From: Armatimonadota bacterium
GTDB taxonomy: Bacteria; Armatimonadota; Fimbriimonadia; Fimbriimonadales; Fimbriimonadaceae
Assembly (NCBI GenBank): GCA_027451905.1
Contig: DAIDHV010000007.1
Location: forward strand, 1-64,000
Reading direction: 5' to 3'
Length of the DNA stretch: 64,000 nucleotides
Numbering within the stretch: position 1 is the first letter of the stretch; the number at the start of each line of letters is the position of its first letter. Of this stretch, positions 37,943-46,220 are shown one piece after another. The notes under the pieces were generated by a model. It was not told the origin of the DNA. It ran no database searches and saw nothing but the letters and a program-made list of their open reading frames with translations. The translations under genes and the position numbers were made by a program.

Positions 37943-37956
37943 ATATAAAATCTGAT
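37943..37956 (+). promoter_or_regulatory. Repeated 14-mer upstream of the AraC gene (promoter or operator)
   Basis: ATATAAAATCTGAT ends one base before the ATG of the AraC-family gene. An identical 14-mer occurs at 38896-38909, before the transporter operon. TAAAAT inside it is exactly 6 nt from ATG, so it could be a -10 box of a leaderless mRNA; alternatively it is a binding site for the AraC protein. Confidence 0.5.
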
Positions 37957-37957
37957 C

Positions 37958-38854
37958 ATGGATCTTAACTACGCGTTTTACTTTCCTAGCGATCAAGAAA
38001 GCGGTACGTGGGGTGTTTCCTCCACTGGTTTAGGGAAAGCAGTTATCAAGCCGAACGAGGACTACCCACCTCGCCCCCACCCCTTAGACCACATGTTTCA
38101 ATGGGAAAACGGGCGGATTTTGCAGAGCTTTCAGCTAATCTACATAAGCCAAGGATCTGGCCAGTTTGAATCCAAGTCAGCAGGAAAGCTTCCCCTGAAG
38201 GCAGGTGAACTTTTCATTCTTTTTCCTTCGGAATGGCATCGTTATCGGCCAATCAAAGAGGAAGGATGGACCGAATATTGGATCGAGTTGTCCGGGAAAA
38301 CACTGCAAAGTCTTTTACATTCGAAGCTGATCACACCAAGCCAGCCCATTCTGTTTATTGGGGCTAGCCCAGATATTCTTTCTCAATTTCAGCTGTGCCG
38401 ATCGATCATGGATTCAGGTTCCGTCAACCGGTCAACGACCATCGGTTTGATAGGCTTAGAAATTTTAGCCATGGCGGTAGGAATGCAGACGTCGGCAGGG
38501 CAAGCTGATTCTAGAATTGAGCAAGCTAAGGTCGAGCTTTCTAATGGAGCTAGCCCTCAGAAAACTTTAGAGGAACTAGCGTCTAGGCTTGGAATGGCGT
38601 ATTCCAGCTTCAGAAGGTCGTTCAAATCCTCAACTGGTCTCACTCCAAAGCAGTATCAACTTCATATGAGGCACCGAAAGTGTCAGGACTTGCTAGCAAA
38701 CACATCGCTTTCACTCTTCGAAATTGCGGAAGCTCTTCACTATGACTCTGCTTTTCATTTGTCGGCTGACTTCAAAAAACGCTCGGGGCAGTCTCCACAG
38801 GCATGGCGGCAGCAATTTCGACAGGAACGGCGTGCGGCAGTCAACACTGATTGA
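37958..38854 (+). CDS. AraC-family transcriptional regulator of the rhamnose locus
   Basis: A 298-residue protein. The N-terminal cupin-like sugar-binding half has 'LIYISQGSGQFESKSAGKLPLKAGELFILFPSEWHRYRP'. The C-terminal AraC DNA-binding domain (about 195-290) has 'TLEELASRLGMAYSSFRRSFKSSTGLTPKQYQLHMRH' and 'SLFEIAEALHYDSAFHLSADFKKRSGQSPQAWRQ'. It directly precedes the rhamnose transporter and catabolic operon on the same strand, so it is the likely L-rhamnose-responsive activator. A shared 14-mer lies before both its own start and the operon. Confidence 0.9.
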   Translation: MDLNYAFYFPSDQESGTWGVSSTGLGKAVIKPNEDYPPRPHPLDHMFQWENGRILQSFQLIYISQGSGQFESKSAGKLPLKAGELFILFPSEWHRYRPIKEEGWTEYWIELSGKTLQSLLHSKLITPSQPILFIGASPDILSQFQLCRSIMDSGSVNRSTTIGLIGLEILAMAVGMQTSAGQADSRIEQAKVELSNGASPQKTLEELASRLGMAYSSFRRSFKSSTGLTPKQYQLHMRHRKCQDLLANTSLSLFEIAEALHYDSAFHLSADFKKRSGQSPQAWRQQFRQERRAAVNTD

Positions 38855-38895
38855 CGATCCGGCACCATCCAACGCACAAGCAAAGTGGTTATAAT

Positions 38896-38909
38896 ATATA
38901 AAATCTGAT
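38896..38909 (+). promoter_or_regulatory. Repeated 14-mer upstream of the rhamnose operon
   Basis: ATATAAAATCTGAT, an exact copy of the element at 37943-37956, lies 21 bp before the TTG start of the transporter ATPase gene and overlaps an AT-rich TATAATATAT stretch. Two copies in front of the regulator and its adjacent operon suggest a common promoter or operator. Confidence 0.5.
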
Positions 38910-38930
38910 AATGAGGTCGGAGTAAAAAAT

Positions 38931-40448
38931 TTGGTAAAAGAGGGCACCTGCATTGAAGCGAGGAATGTCTCTGTTTCTTTTGACGGCGTTAGGGTTTTAT
39001 CCGACGCCTGCGTTAAGCTTGAGCCGGGCCGAGTTCATGCCCTAACCGGAGAAAATGGAGCAGGGAAGTCAACTTTGGCAAAGTGCTTGGCCGGTGTCTA
39101 CCAGCCGAGCTCGGGAATCATCCTTTTAGATAACGCGGAGATTGGATTTCAGGGCCCCAAGGAGGCGATTGGAAAAGGGATAGCTCTCATTCACCAAGAG
39201 CCATTGTCGTTTAGAGAGCTCAGTGTTGCAGAAAACGTTTTTGCCGGCCATTTACCCAAAAAACTGGGGCTGGTGGATTGGAAGGCGGCATCTCAGCAGA
39301 CCACTGCCTTGATGAACCAACTTGGAATTAGCCTTGACCCCTCGCTTCCGGTTGCAGGACTGAGCGTAGCTCAACAGCAAATGGTGGAGCTTGCCTCTGC
39401 CCTTTCAAGAAATGCAAAAGTTTGGATTTTTGATGAAACAACCGCGCCGCTAACTCCTATTGAAACTCAGGAGCTTTTCAAAGTCATTCGTACACTCAAG
39501 AGCCAAGGCTGTGCCATCGGCTTTGTTTCCCACCACCTCGATGAAGTCTTTGAAATCGCCGATGAGATTTCTATCTTAAGGGATGGAAGATTAATCGCAA
39601 CAAAACCCACCAATGATACGACCCAAAAGGAAGTTATCTCTTTGATGGTGGGTAGAGAGCTTCTAGAAGAAGATTTCTTGAGCCATTCAGATTCAACCCA
39701 AGTTTCAAAACCCGCGTCTGGCATATCAGTCAGTGAATTAAGCGGAATGGGTTACAAAAACATCAACTTCGAAGTGAAATATGGTGAAGTTGTTGGATTT
39801 GTGGGATTGGTCGGAGCCGGTAGGTCTGAACTAGCAAAAGGGCTGTTTGGGTTGACACCTGTCAAGCAAGGGAAGATTTCGGTGGGTGGTCAACTTGCAA
39901 AAATTTCCTGTCCACAAGACGCCATGAAAGCGGGGTTAGCTTTGATCCCAGAAGACAGGCAGCATGATGGATTGATGGTCGATCAGTCTGTTGGTGCCAA
40001 TGCAAGCCTGGCGTCCCTTGCCCTTAAATCGGGAATTGCCGTAGTCAATGACCAAAAAAGCGAGAAAGTAGCTCTAACCATTTTTCAAACTTTGCAGCTG
40101 AAGTTTCGATCTTGGCGGCAACCGGTCCGAGAATTGTCAGGAGGAAATCAGCAGAAAGTGGTCCTTGCCAAATGGCTGCTCACTCAATCGAAGCACCTGA
40201 TTTTAGATGAGCCGACGCGTGGAGTTGACGTGGGAGCGAAACACGAAGTACACAAACTGATTCGATCTCAAGCCAACCATGGCGCGGCCGTAATGATGAT
40301 CACAAGCGACCTTCCAGAGGCCCTAACTTTGGCGGATCGTTTTTATGTGATGAGGAAGGGAGAAATTGTTGCCGAATTTTCCGCAACAGAAGCTACTCAA
40401 GAAAAAATTCTCAGCGCGGCATCTGGGCATAAGGAGGTTTCCTCTTGA
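38931..40448 (+). CDS. rhaT: Sugar ABC transporter ATPase (two-domain), rhamnose import
   Basis: A 505-residue fusion of two ABC domains, as in RbsA/MglA. Domain 1 has Walker A 'TGENGAGKSTLAKCLAGVY' and the Q-loop region 'ALIHQEPLSFRELSVAENVFAG'; domain 2 has 'VGFVGLVGAGRSELAKGLFGL', signature 'LSGGNQQKVVLAKWL' and Walker B 'LILDEPTRGVD'. The first signature is the degenerate 'LSVAQQQMVELASAL', usual for this family. The start is TTG 38931. It overlaps the first permease by 4 bp. The rhamnose assignment comes from the downstream isomerase and kinase. The name follows the Rhizobium rhaSTPQ system, not the E. coli symporter. Confidence 0.88.
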   Translation: MVKEGTCIEARNVSVSFDGVRVLSDACVKLEPGRVHALTGENGAGKSTLAKCLAGVYQPSSGIILLDNAEIGFQGPKEAIGKGIALIHQEPLSFRELSVAENVFAGHLPKKLGLVDWKAASQQTTALMNQLGISLDPSLPVAGLSVAQQQMVELASALSRNAKVWIFDETTAPLTPIETQELFKVIRTLKSQGCAIGFVSHHLDEVFEIADEISILRDGRLIATKPTNDTTQKEVISLMVGRELLEEDFLSHSDSTQVSKPASGISVSELSGMGYKNINFEVKYGEVVGFVGLVGAGRSELAKGLFGLTPVKQGKISVGGQLAKISCPQDAMKAGLALIPEDRQHDGLMVDQSVGANASLASLALKSGIAVVNDQKSEKVALTIFQTLQLKFRSWRQPVRELSGGNQQKVVLAKWLLTQSKHLILDEPTRGVDVGAKHEVHKLIRSQANHGAAVMMITSDLPEALTLADRFYVMRKGEIVAEFSATEATQEKILSAASGHKEVSS

Positions 40449-41413
40449 ACGGAGTGCGCAGAGAACTCATCAGTGCTAGCTTGATCGTCATCCTGTGCCT
40501 GTTTGCGTGGATTCGCGAACCTCGCTTTTTTGAACCGCAAAGCTTAAACAGCATATTGCTTTATTTGCCTATGGTAGCAATCGCTGCTGTTGGTCAGCTT
40601 CCCGTCATCCTCACTGGCGGAATCGACATCAGCGTAGGGTCAATCCTCGGGTTTACGGGGATAGCAGTCGGCTTAATGTTTCAGTCCAACAGCCATTTGC
40701 CTATTGTTGCCGCTTTTCTTTTTAGCGGACTGGCGGGCGGACTGCTGGGTGCCGTCAACGGCGCGCTGGTAAGTTGGGGTCGGCTGCCAGCTATTGTTGT
40801 GACCATTGGAACCCTTTCTGCTTTTCGAGGGCTTACGTTCTTATTGAGTCGAGGCAATCAAGTTGATTCCACCATGCTGCCAAGCTCGTTTACAAATTTA
40901 GTGCAGCAAGGCATCCATATCGGATCCGTAACCCTAAATGAGCCGCTGCTTCTGGTTTTCCTGTTCGCTTTTGTAGCCTCAATTGGCTTAGGCTATACCC
41001 AATTCGGGCGGAATGTCTATTCGGTTGGCAATAACATCAAAGCCGCTTATCTTAGGGGAATTTCGACCCAATGGATCTTATTTTCGGTCTATGCCTTTAG
41101 TGGTTTCACGGCCGGTGTTTCGGGAGCGATTTATGCCAGCCGCTTTGGTTTTGTCAATCCAGAAAGTGCGGGAAAGAGTTTTGAATTAACCGTCATTGCC
41201 GCGGTCGCAATCGGCGGGGTCAAGATCACGGGCGGGTATGGATCAGTCCTCGGAGCCCTTCTGGGATGCCTTTTTTTGGCCTGTTTAAATGTTGCACTTT
41301 CTGTGCTTGGCATTAACGCCAATTGGCAGCTGATGGTGTACGGGTTACTCATCATTTTGGCAGTGCTTTTAGACTCTCTCTTAAGAATGACAAAGAGGAA
41401 GGCTGCTGTATGA
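40445..41413 (+). CDS. rhaP: Sugar ABC transporter permease, rhamnose import
   Basis: A 322-residue BPD_transp_2 family permease with about 8-10 helices. It has 'VILTGGIDISVGSILGFTGIAVGL', the family's periplasmic/EAA-like region 'GAVNGALVSWGRLPAIVVTIGTLSAFRGLTFL' and 'TVIAAVAIGGVKITGGYGSVLGALLGCLFL'. The start is a TTG that overlaps the ATPase stop, with an AGGAGG upstream. It forms a heterodimeric channel with the next permease. Confidence 0.88.
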   Translation: MNGVRRELISASLIVILCLFAWIREPRFFEPQSLNSILLYLPMVAIAAVGQLPVILTGGIDISVGSILGFTGIAVGLMFQSNSHLPIVAAFLFSGLAGGLLGAVNGALVSWGRLPAIVVTIGTLSAFRGLTFLLSRGNQVDSTMLPSSFTNLVQQGIHIGSVTLNEPLLLVFLFAFVASIGLGYTQFGRNVYSVGNNIKAAYLRGISTQWILFSVYAFSGFTAGVSGAIYASRFGFVNPESAGKSFELTVIAAVAIGGVKITGGYGSVLGALLGCLFLACLNVALSVLGINANWQLMVYGLLIILAVLLDSLLRMTKRKAAV

Positions 41414-42378
41414 AGAAGGCGTGGGTTGCCGGAATCCTTTCTTTGGTATCCATTTTTGTGTTTTCAAGGATGTCCCCAGAATTCTTAGATTGGCACTTCC
41501 TTGTTACCAATTCAACAACCTACGTGGAGGTCGGACTGCTGGCCTTAGGCATGACTTTTGTGATTGTTGCCGGTCAGATTGATCTCTCGGTGGCATCTTT
41601 GATGGCCCTTGTCGCTTGCCTTGCGGCTTTGCTGCTCAAGAAAGGCGCCTCGATCGAGGAAGTCGTCGGTTTTGCCCTTGTTGCCGGAGCCTTCCTTGGC
41701 TATGTAAATGGATTTCTGGTAGCCAAGTTAAAACTACCAAGCTTTTTGGTGACCTTGGGGACGCTAGCGGTCTATCGCGGAATGGCACAGGCGATTTTAG
41801 GACCTCGAAGCGTGGAAATCCCCCATCAATTTGTTGGCATTGATCAGGTGGGAGTGGCTGGCATTCCCGATCCTGTCCTCCTGTTTGCGATTCTAGCGGC
41901 GGTCACTGGACTGCTACTCCATCAAACTGTTTTTGGCAGATGGGTTGTGGCTACTGGGTCTAATGAAAGTGCGGCCCGTTATTCGGGTGTGCCAACGGAA
42001 AAAGTCAAGATCGCCGTTTTTGTGTTAACCGGAGTGCTGGCAGGAATCGGAGCGTTGCTAATGATCAGCAGACTTGGTGTTGCCAGGTTTGATTTAGCCA
42101 GTGGTCAAGAACTTGATGCAATTACCATTGTGGTGGTGGGAGGGGCATCCATCATGGGAGGTCAAGGTTCCATGCTAGGGACCGTCCTTTCCTTGTGCTT
42201 AATCGACATTATTAAAACCGGAATGGGGGTGGCAAACGTCAAGTTACCCTACCAACTTACTGTCATTGGCATCTTACTTATCTTGGCGGTTCTTGCCATC
42301 AATGGATCAGAACTCCTTGCGCGGTGGAAATCAAGCCGCACTTCTCAGCAATCTTTTAAATCTCAACCCAGTGGATAA
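41410..42378 (+). CDS. rhaQ: Second sugar ABC transporter permease, rhamnose import
   Basis: A 322-residue BPD_transp_2 permease paralogous to its neighbour: 'LALGMTFVIVAGQIDLSVASLMALVACLAALLL', 'YVNGFLVAKLKLPSFLVTLGTLAVYRGMAQAILG' and 'ITIVVVGGASIMGGQGSMLGTVLSLCLIDII'. The ATG at 41410 overlaps the preceding stop (ATGA). An open frame extends further upstream inside the previous gene but lacks family similarity. Two distinct permeases with one ATPase is the layout of the Rhizobium rhamnose transporter. Confidence 0.9.
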   Translation: MKKAWVAGILSLVSIFVFSRMSPEFLDWHFLVTNSTTYVEVGLLALGMTFVIVAGQIDLSVASLMALVACLAALLLKKGASIEEVVGFALVAGAFLGYVNGFLVAKLKLPSFLVTLGTLAVYRGMAQAILGPRSVEIPHQFVGIDQVGVAGIPDPVLLFAILAAVTGLLLHQTVFGRWVVATGSNESAARYSGVPTEKVKIAVFVLTGVLAGIGALLMISRLGVARFDLASGQELDAITIVVVGGASIMGGQGSMLGTVLSLCLIDIIKTGMGVANVKLPYQLTVIGILLILAVLAINGSELLARWKSSRTSQQSFKSQPSG

Positions 42379-42382
42379 ATCT

Positions 42383-43432
42383 ATGAAAAAACTCTTCCTA
42401 CCCCTTATCGCAGGAGCCCTCGTGGCGGGCTGCAGCCCTGTTAGCAGTCCAAACAGTAAAACAACCTCATCTACTGGTGGCGACCAGCAGATTAAGATGG
42501 TTTATATTGCCAAAAGCTCCGGCAATCCGTACTTTAATCAAATTGAATCTGGTTTTAAGAAGGCGGCGGCTCAATTTCACTTTGAATACAGCACTCAGTC
42601 TCCGACGAGCGCAGACGCAACATCCCAGTTGGAAATCATCAAAGACCAAATTCAGAGAGGGGTAGACGTTATTGCCATTTCCCCCAATAGCCCAGACGCC
42701 CTCGATCAGGTTCTCGATCAAGCGCGGAGCAAAGGGATTGTGGTGATTTGCGTTGATGATGATTTGACCGGAAACGAATCCCACCGAGACGCAGCCGTGC
42801 TCCCATGCGACACCAAGACGGTAGGCGATAGTCAGATTGCACTCATGTCCAAACTTATGGGTGGAAGCGGCGATTTTGCAATCCTAAGTGCCACGACTGA
42901 TGCACCCAACCAAAACGCCTGGATTGCAGAAATAAAGAGCCAACTCGCAACTCCTCAATACTCTAAGCTCAAGCTTGTGACCACCGTATATGGCAATGAT
43001 GAATCTCAAAAGTCTGCAACCGAAGCAGAGGCCCTGCTGACCGACTATCCTCATCTTAAGGGAATTCTGTCACCGACTTCGGTAGGACTGGCGTCGGCAG
43101 CTCAGGTTCTTGCAACAAGCGGCGAATACCCAGGAGGGCCTCACGCTTCAACAGATGCGATTCAACTAACGGGTCTGAGCACTCCCAACCAAATGAAAAA
43201 AGCAGTTCAAAACGGAGTCGTCGCAAGCTTTCAGCTTTGGGATCCTTCAATCAGCGGATATTTAGCCGGTTACCTGGGCTATATGATTAAAGAAAAGAAG
43301 CTAACTCTTAGCGAGGGTGGCTCAATTGAAGTGCCAAATTTGGGAACCGTCGAAGATGGCAAAAACAACTTGATTTACGCGGGCCCAATGCTTACTTTTG
43401 ATAAGTCCAACATTGGAAACTATAACTTTTAG
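42383..43432 (+). CDS. rhaS: Sugar-binding lipoprotein of the rhamnose ABC transporter
   Basis: A 349-residue Periplasmic-binding-protein-4 family protein. The signal peptide Met-Lys-Lys-Leu-Phe-Leu ends in lipobox 'LVAGCSP'. The mature part has 'IKMVYIAKSSGNPYFNQIESGFKKAA', 'QLEIIKDQIQRGVDVIAISPNSPDALDQVL', 'GIVVICVDDDL' and 'LLTDYPHLKGILSPTSVGLASAAQVL', typical of RhaS/LsrB-like receptors. It delivers the sugar to RhaPQT in the inner membrane. The start is five bases after the permease stop; upstream in-frame codons belong to the permease overlap. Confidence 0.9.
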   Translation: MKKLFLPLIAGALVAGCSPVSSPNSKTTSSTGGDQQIKMVYIAKSSGNPYFNQIESGFKKAAAQFHFEYSTQSPTSADATSQLEIIKDQIQRGVDVIAISPNSPDALDQVLDQARSKGIVVICVDDDLTGNESHRDAAVLPCDTKTVGDSQIALMSKLMGGSGDFAILSATTDAPNQNAWIAEIKSQLATPQYSKLKLVTTVYGNDESQKSATEAEALLTDYPHLKGILSPTSVGLASAAQVLATSGEYPGGPHASTDAIQLTGLSTPNQMKKAVQNGVVASFQLWDPSISGYLAGYLGYMIKEKKLTLSEGGSIEVPNLGTVEDGKNNLIYAGPMLTFDKSNIGNYNF

Positions 43433-43437
43433 GGTTG

Positions 43438-45516
43438 ATGGATCAAGTGTCGAAAAACCATATTCCAAGCCAATGGAATGACGCGGCCGCACCCAAGAGT
43501 TCGTTAGAGGCTTTAGTTTATGCTTCTAACTTGCTAGGCTCTGATCCCAGGGTCACCAACTATGGAGGCGGCAACACCTCGGTGAAGGCAATAGCCGTGC
43601 ACCCGTTAACGGGGGAGAAGGTTGAAGTGATGTGGGTGAAGGCGTCTGGTGGCGACCTTGGCAGCGCGAAATCAATCAATTTTGCAGCTCTCGAAATGGA
43701 TAAATTTCATCAAGTGGCGGAAAGGGCAAAAAAGGACCGGATTCCAGAAGACGATGTGGTGGCAATGTACGCTCATTGTGCGTTTAACTTGAATTCAGCC
43801 GCCCCATCCATTGATACACCTTTGCATGCGGTAGTCCCGAAAGCGGCGGTTAGCCATCTGCACCCAGATTCCATCATTGCAATTGCGGCTTCTGAAAATG
43901 CAGAAAGACTGACTCAGGAGGTGTTCAAAGGGGAGCTAGGATTCTTGCCTTGGAAGCGTCCTGGGTTTGATCTTGCCCTCATGCTGCAAGACATGATTCA
44001 AAAGAACCCAAACCTCAAGGGTGCGGTGATGCAATCTCATGGCTTTATTTGCTGGGAGGACGATTGGAAAGCATGCTATGAGCTCTCTATCAGCCTCATC
44101 AACCTAGCCGAACAAGCAATCTCAGGTCATGCCTCTGGTAAAAATCCGTTTGGGAGCCTAGTGGAACTGAAAGGGGGGCAACCGGCAATTGGAATTGAAG
44201 ACCTTTTGGTTCAAATCAGGGGTAATTCTTTTTTTGAGGGACAGCGGCTTATTGCCAGCTTTGATCAATCCCCGGACGTTGTGGACTTTTTGACTCGGGA
44301 CCGTTTCGAACAGTTGGCGCGATTGGGCACGTCTTGCCCAGACCACTTTCTTCGCACCAAAATTAGACCCCTAGTGCTAGAGCCTCACGATTCGGTAGAG
44401 CAAATTAAACAGAAATACCAAGGCTTCCGCGATGATTATCAAGCCTATTACAGTCGATGCAAATCCTCAAATTCGCCGAAGATGCGTAACCCTAATCCAA
44501 GCATTGTTTTGGTAAAAGGCGTTGGAATGATCAGCCTCGGCAAGAATCCGCACGAAGCAAAAGTAAGCGGTGAATTCTTCAGGAATGCAATTAACGTGAT
44601 GAAAGGGGCGGAAACCCTTTCGAAGTACGTGTCTCTTTCTGAGCAAGAGGCTTTCAACATTGAGTATTGGGATTTGGAAGAGGCAAAACTTAAGCGACAG
44701 CCTCCAGAGCAAGAATTTGCCCGGCAGATTGCAGTCATAACCGGTGGAGCATCGGGAATTGGCCTTGCAACTGCGCGAAGAATGGCAGCTTTGGGAGCCT
44801 GTGTTGCCTTGTTAGACATTAATAAGGAGGGGCTAGAAAAAGCTAAGAGGGAAATTGAATCCATCGCAAGTGTTGGATCGGTTTTATCAGTTGAGTGCAA
44901 TGTCACCGATCGAGCATCCATTGAATTGGCTTTTTCCAAGACAATAAGGGCCTTTGGTGGCATTGACATTGTGGTTGCCAATGCAGGGAACGCAAGACGT
45001 GGCTCGGTGGCCGATACCTCGCCGGAGGACTATTCCTTTTTAAGCGATCTATTGATGAAGGGCTACTTTGAAACGGTCGGGGCGGGGGTTAGGTGGCTCG
45101 TCAAGCAAGGTACAGGAGGTGCCGTGGTGATTGTTGGTTCAAAGAATGGAGTTGCAGCCGGCAGTAATGCCGCGCTCTACTCGGCTGCGAAAGCGTTTGA
45201 ATTGCACTTGATGAGGGTCACGGCTGCTGACTTTGCCAAGCACAGAGTAAGATGCAATGCCATCAATCCTGATGGAGTCGTGACGGATTCTGCAATTTGG
45301 TCCGACGCGTGGAAAACGCAAACCGCCGCTAGTTTGGGTATCAGCCCCGATGAACTGGTTGACTATTATGCCAAAAGGTCTCTTTTAGGAACCGTTGTGA
45401 CTCCAAACGACTGTGCAGAAGCCATTTGTTGGTTAGCCAGTGAGAAGCGAAGCAGCCGCACGACCGGATGCATAATTCCGGTTGATGGCGGCAATAAAGA
45501 AGGATTTTTAAGGTAG
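43438..45516 (+). CDS. rhaEW: Bifunctional rhamnulose-1-phosphate aldolase / lactaldehyde dehydrogenase
   Basis: A fusion of about 692 residues. The N-terminal class II aldolase part (about 1-430) has 'NYGGGNTSVKA', 'WVKASGGDLG', the zinc-site 'VSHLHPDSIIAIA' and 'VMQSHGFICW'. The C-terminal short-chain dehydrogenase (about 430-692) has 'VITGGASGIGLATARRMAALGA', 'VVANAGNA', and the catalytic 'VGSKNGVAAGSNAALYSAAKAF' (Tyr-x-x-x-Lys). The family splits L-rhamnulose 1-phosphate into DHAP and L-lactaldehyde and oxidises the latter to L-lactate with NAD+. ATG 43438 is preferred over TTG 43435. It is sandwiched between the transporter and lutABC. Confidence 0.92.
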   Translation: MDQVSKNHIPSQWNDAAAPKSSLEALVYASNLLGSDPRVTNYGGGNTSVKAIAVHPLTGEKVEVMWVKASGGDLGSAKSINFAALEMDKFHQVAERAKKDRIPEDDVVAMYAHCAFNLNSAAPSIDTPLHAVVPKAAVSHLHPDSIIAIAASENAERLTQEVFKGELGFLPWKRPGFDLALMLQDMIQKNPNLKGAVMQSHGFICWEDDWKACYELSISLINLAEQAISGHASGKNPFGSLVELKGGQPAIGIEDLLVQIRGNSFFEGQRLIASFDQSPDVVDFLTRDRFEQLARLGTSCPDHFLRTKIRPLVLEPHDSVEQIKQKYQGFRDDYQAYYSRCKSSNSPKMRNPNPSIVLVKGVGMISLGKNPHEAKVSGEFFRNAINVMKGAETLSKYVSLSEQEAFNIEYWDLEEAKLKRQPPEQEFARQIAVITGGASGIGLATARRMAALGACVALLDINKEGLEKAKREIESIASVGSVLSVECNVTDRASIELAFSKTIRAFGGIDIVVANAGNARRGSVADTSPEDYSFLSDLLMKGYFETVGAGVRWLVKQGTGGAVVIVGSKNGVAAGSNAALYSAAKAFELHLMRVTAADFAKHRVRCNAINPDGVVTDSAIWSDAWKTQTAASLGISPDELVDYYAKRSLLGTVVTPNDCAEAICWLASEKRSSRTTGCIIPVDGGNKEGFLR

Positions 45517-46220
45517 TGCAAGAAGTACAACTGATGGTCACCTGCCTTTGCGACGCCATTTATGGTGAAGTTGCCATCAGCACGGTACAAGTTTTAGAAA
45601 AACTGGGATGCAAGGTTCATTTTCCTAAGAATCAAACTTGTTGCGGCCAGCCCCCCTTTAATTCAGGAGATTGGGAAAACTCTAAACTGGCAGCAAATCA
45701 CTGTATTTCTGAGTTTCAAAAGCAGGATTTGCCAGTTGTGGTGCCAAGCGCCTCTTGCGCGGCAATGGTAAGGGAGGGCTACAAAATGATGGGGCTCGGA
45801 AGCCCTCTTGTCATTTACGAACTCAGCGAATTTATAGCTGACAAATGCCAACTTGATTCCGTGAAAACCTGGAAGTCCTATCCCCATAAGGTTGCTTTTC
45901 ACCAGGCCTGTCACGGTCGATCCATCGGCTTGAAGGATCAGCAGGAAACTCTTCTGCGCAAGGTCCCCAACATCCAGCTAGTGGCATTTGAACAAGCAGA
46001 GCAATGCTGTGGCTTCGGGGGAGCCTTTTGCGTGACCCATGGTGCACTTTCCGAAGGAATTGGATTGGAAAAGCTAAAGAACATCAAGGAATCAGGAGCC
46101 AACGAGATAGTGACGGGAGACATGGGATGTGCGGTTCATTTGGAAGGGCTCATCAAAAAGCATCAAATGAATTTGAGAATTCGCCATTTTTCTGAAATCT
46201 TGGCGGAGGTTCTCATCTGA
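45516..46220 (+). CDS. lutA: Lactate utilization protein A (CCG-domain Fe-S oxidoreductase subunit)
   Basis: A 234-residue protein with two CCG (cysteine-rich) domains: 'LEKLGCKVHFPKNQTCCGQPPFNSGD' and 'VAFEQAEQCCGFGGAFCVTHGALSEGIGLEKL'. This is the LutA/LldE/YkgE pattern. With LutB and LutC it forms the complex oxidising L-lactate to pyruvate. The start is a GTG overlapping the last base of the aldolase stop (TAGTG). The location right after a lactaldehyde dehydrogenase explains its role: removal of L-lactate made from rhamnose. Confidence 0.9.
   Translation: MQEVQLMVTCLCDAIYGEVAISTVQVLEKLGCKVHFPKNQTCCGQPPFNSGDWENSKLAANHCISEFQKQDLPVVVPSASCAAMVREGYKMMGLGSPLVIYELSEFIADKCQLDSVKTWKSYPHKVAFHQACHGRSIGLKDQQETLLRKVPNIQLVAFEQAEQCCGFGGAFCVTHGALSEGIGLEKLKNIKESGANEIVTGDMGCAVHLEGLIKKHQMNLRIRHFSEILAEVLI
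46205..46209 (+). promoter_or_regulatory. Ribosome binding site for lutB with probable CTG start
   Basis: GGAGG lies 7 nt before an in-frame CTG (46217) that overlaps the lutA stop (CTGA). The next standard in-frame codon, GTG 46277, has no Shine-Dalgarno. Confidence 0.45.

Noticed and set aside
41323-41409. Longer start for the second permease
   Set aside because: It would overlap the first permease by 91 bp; ATG 41410 with the ATGA overlap matches the family N-terminus.
42266-42382. Longer start for the sugar-binding lipoprotein
   Set aside because: It overlaps the permease gene and would bury the signal peptide; the lipobox requires ATG 42383.
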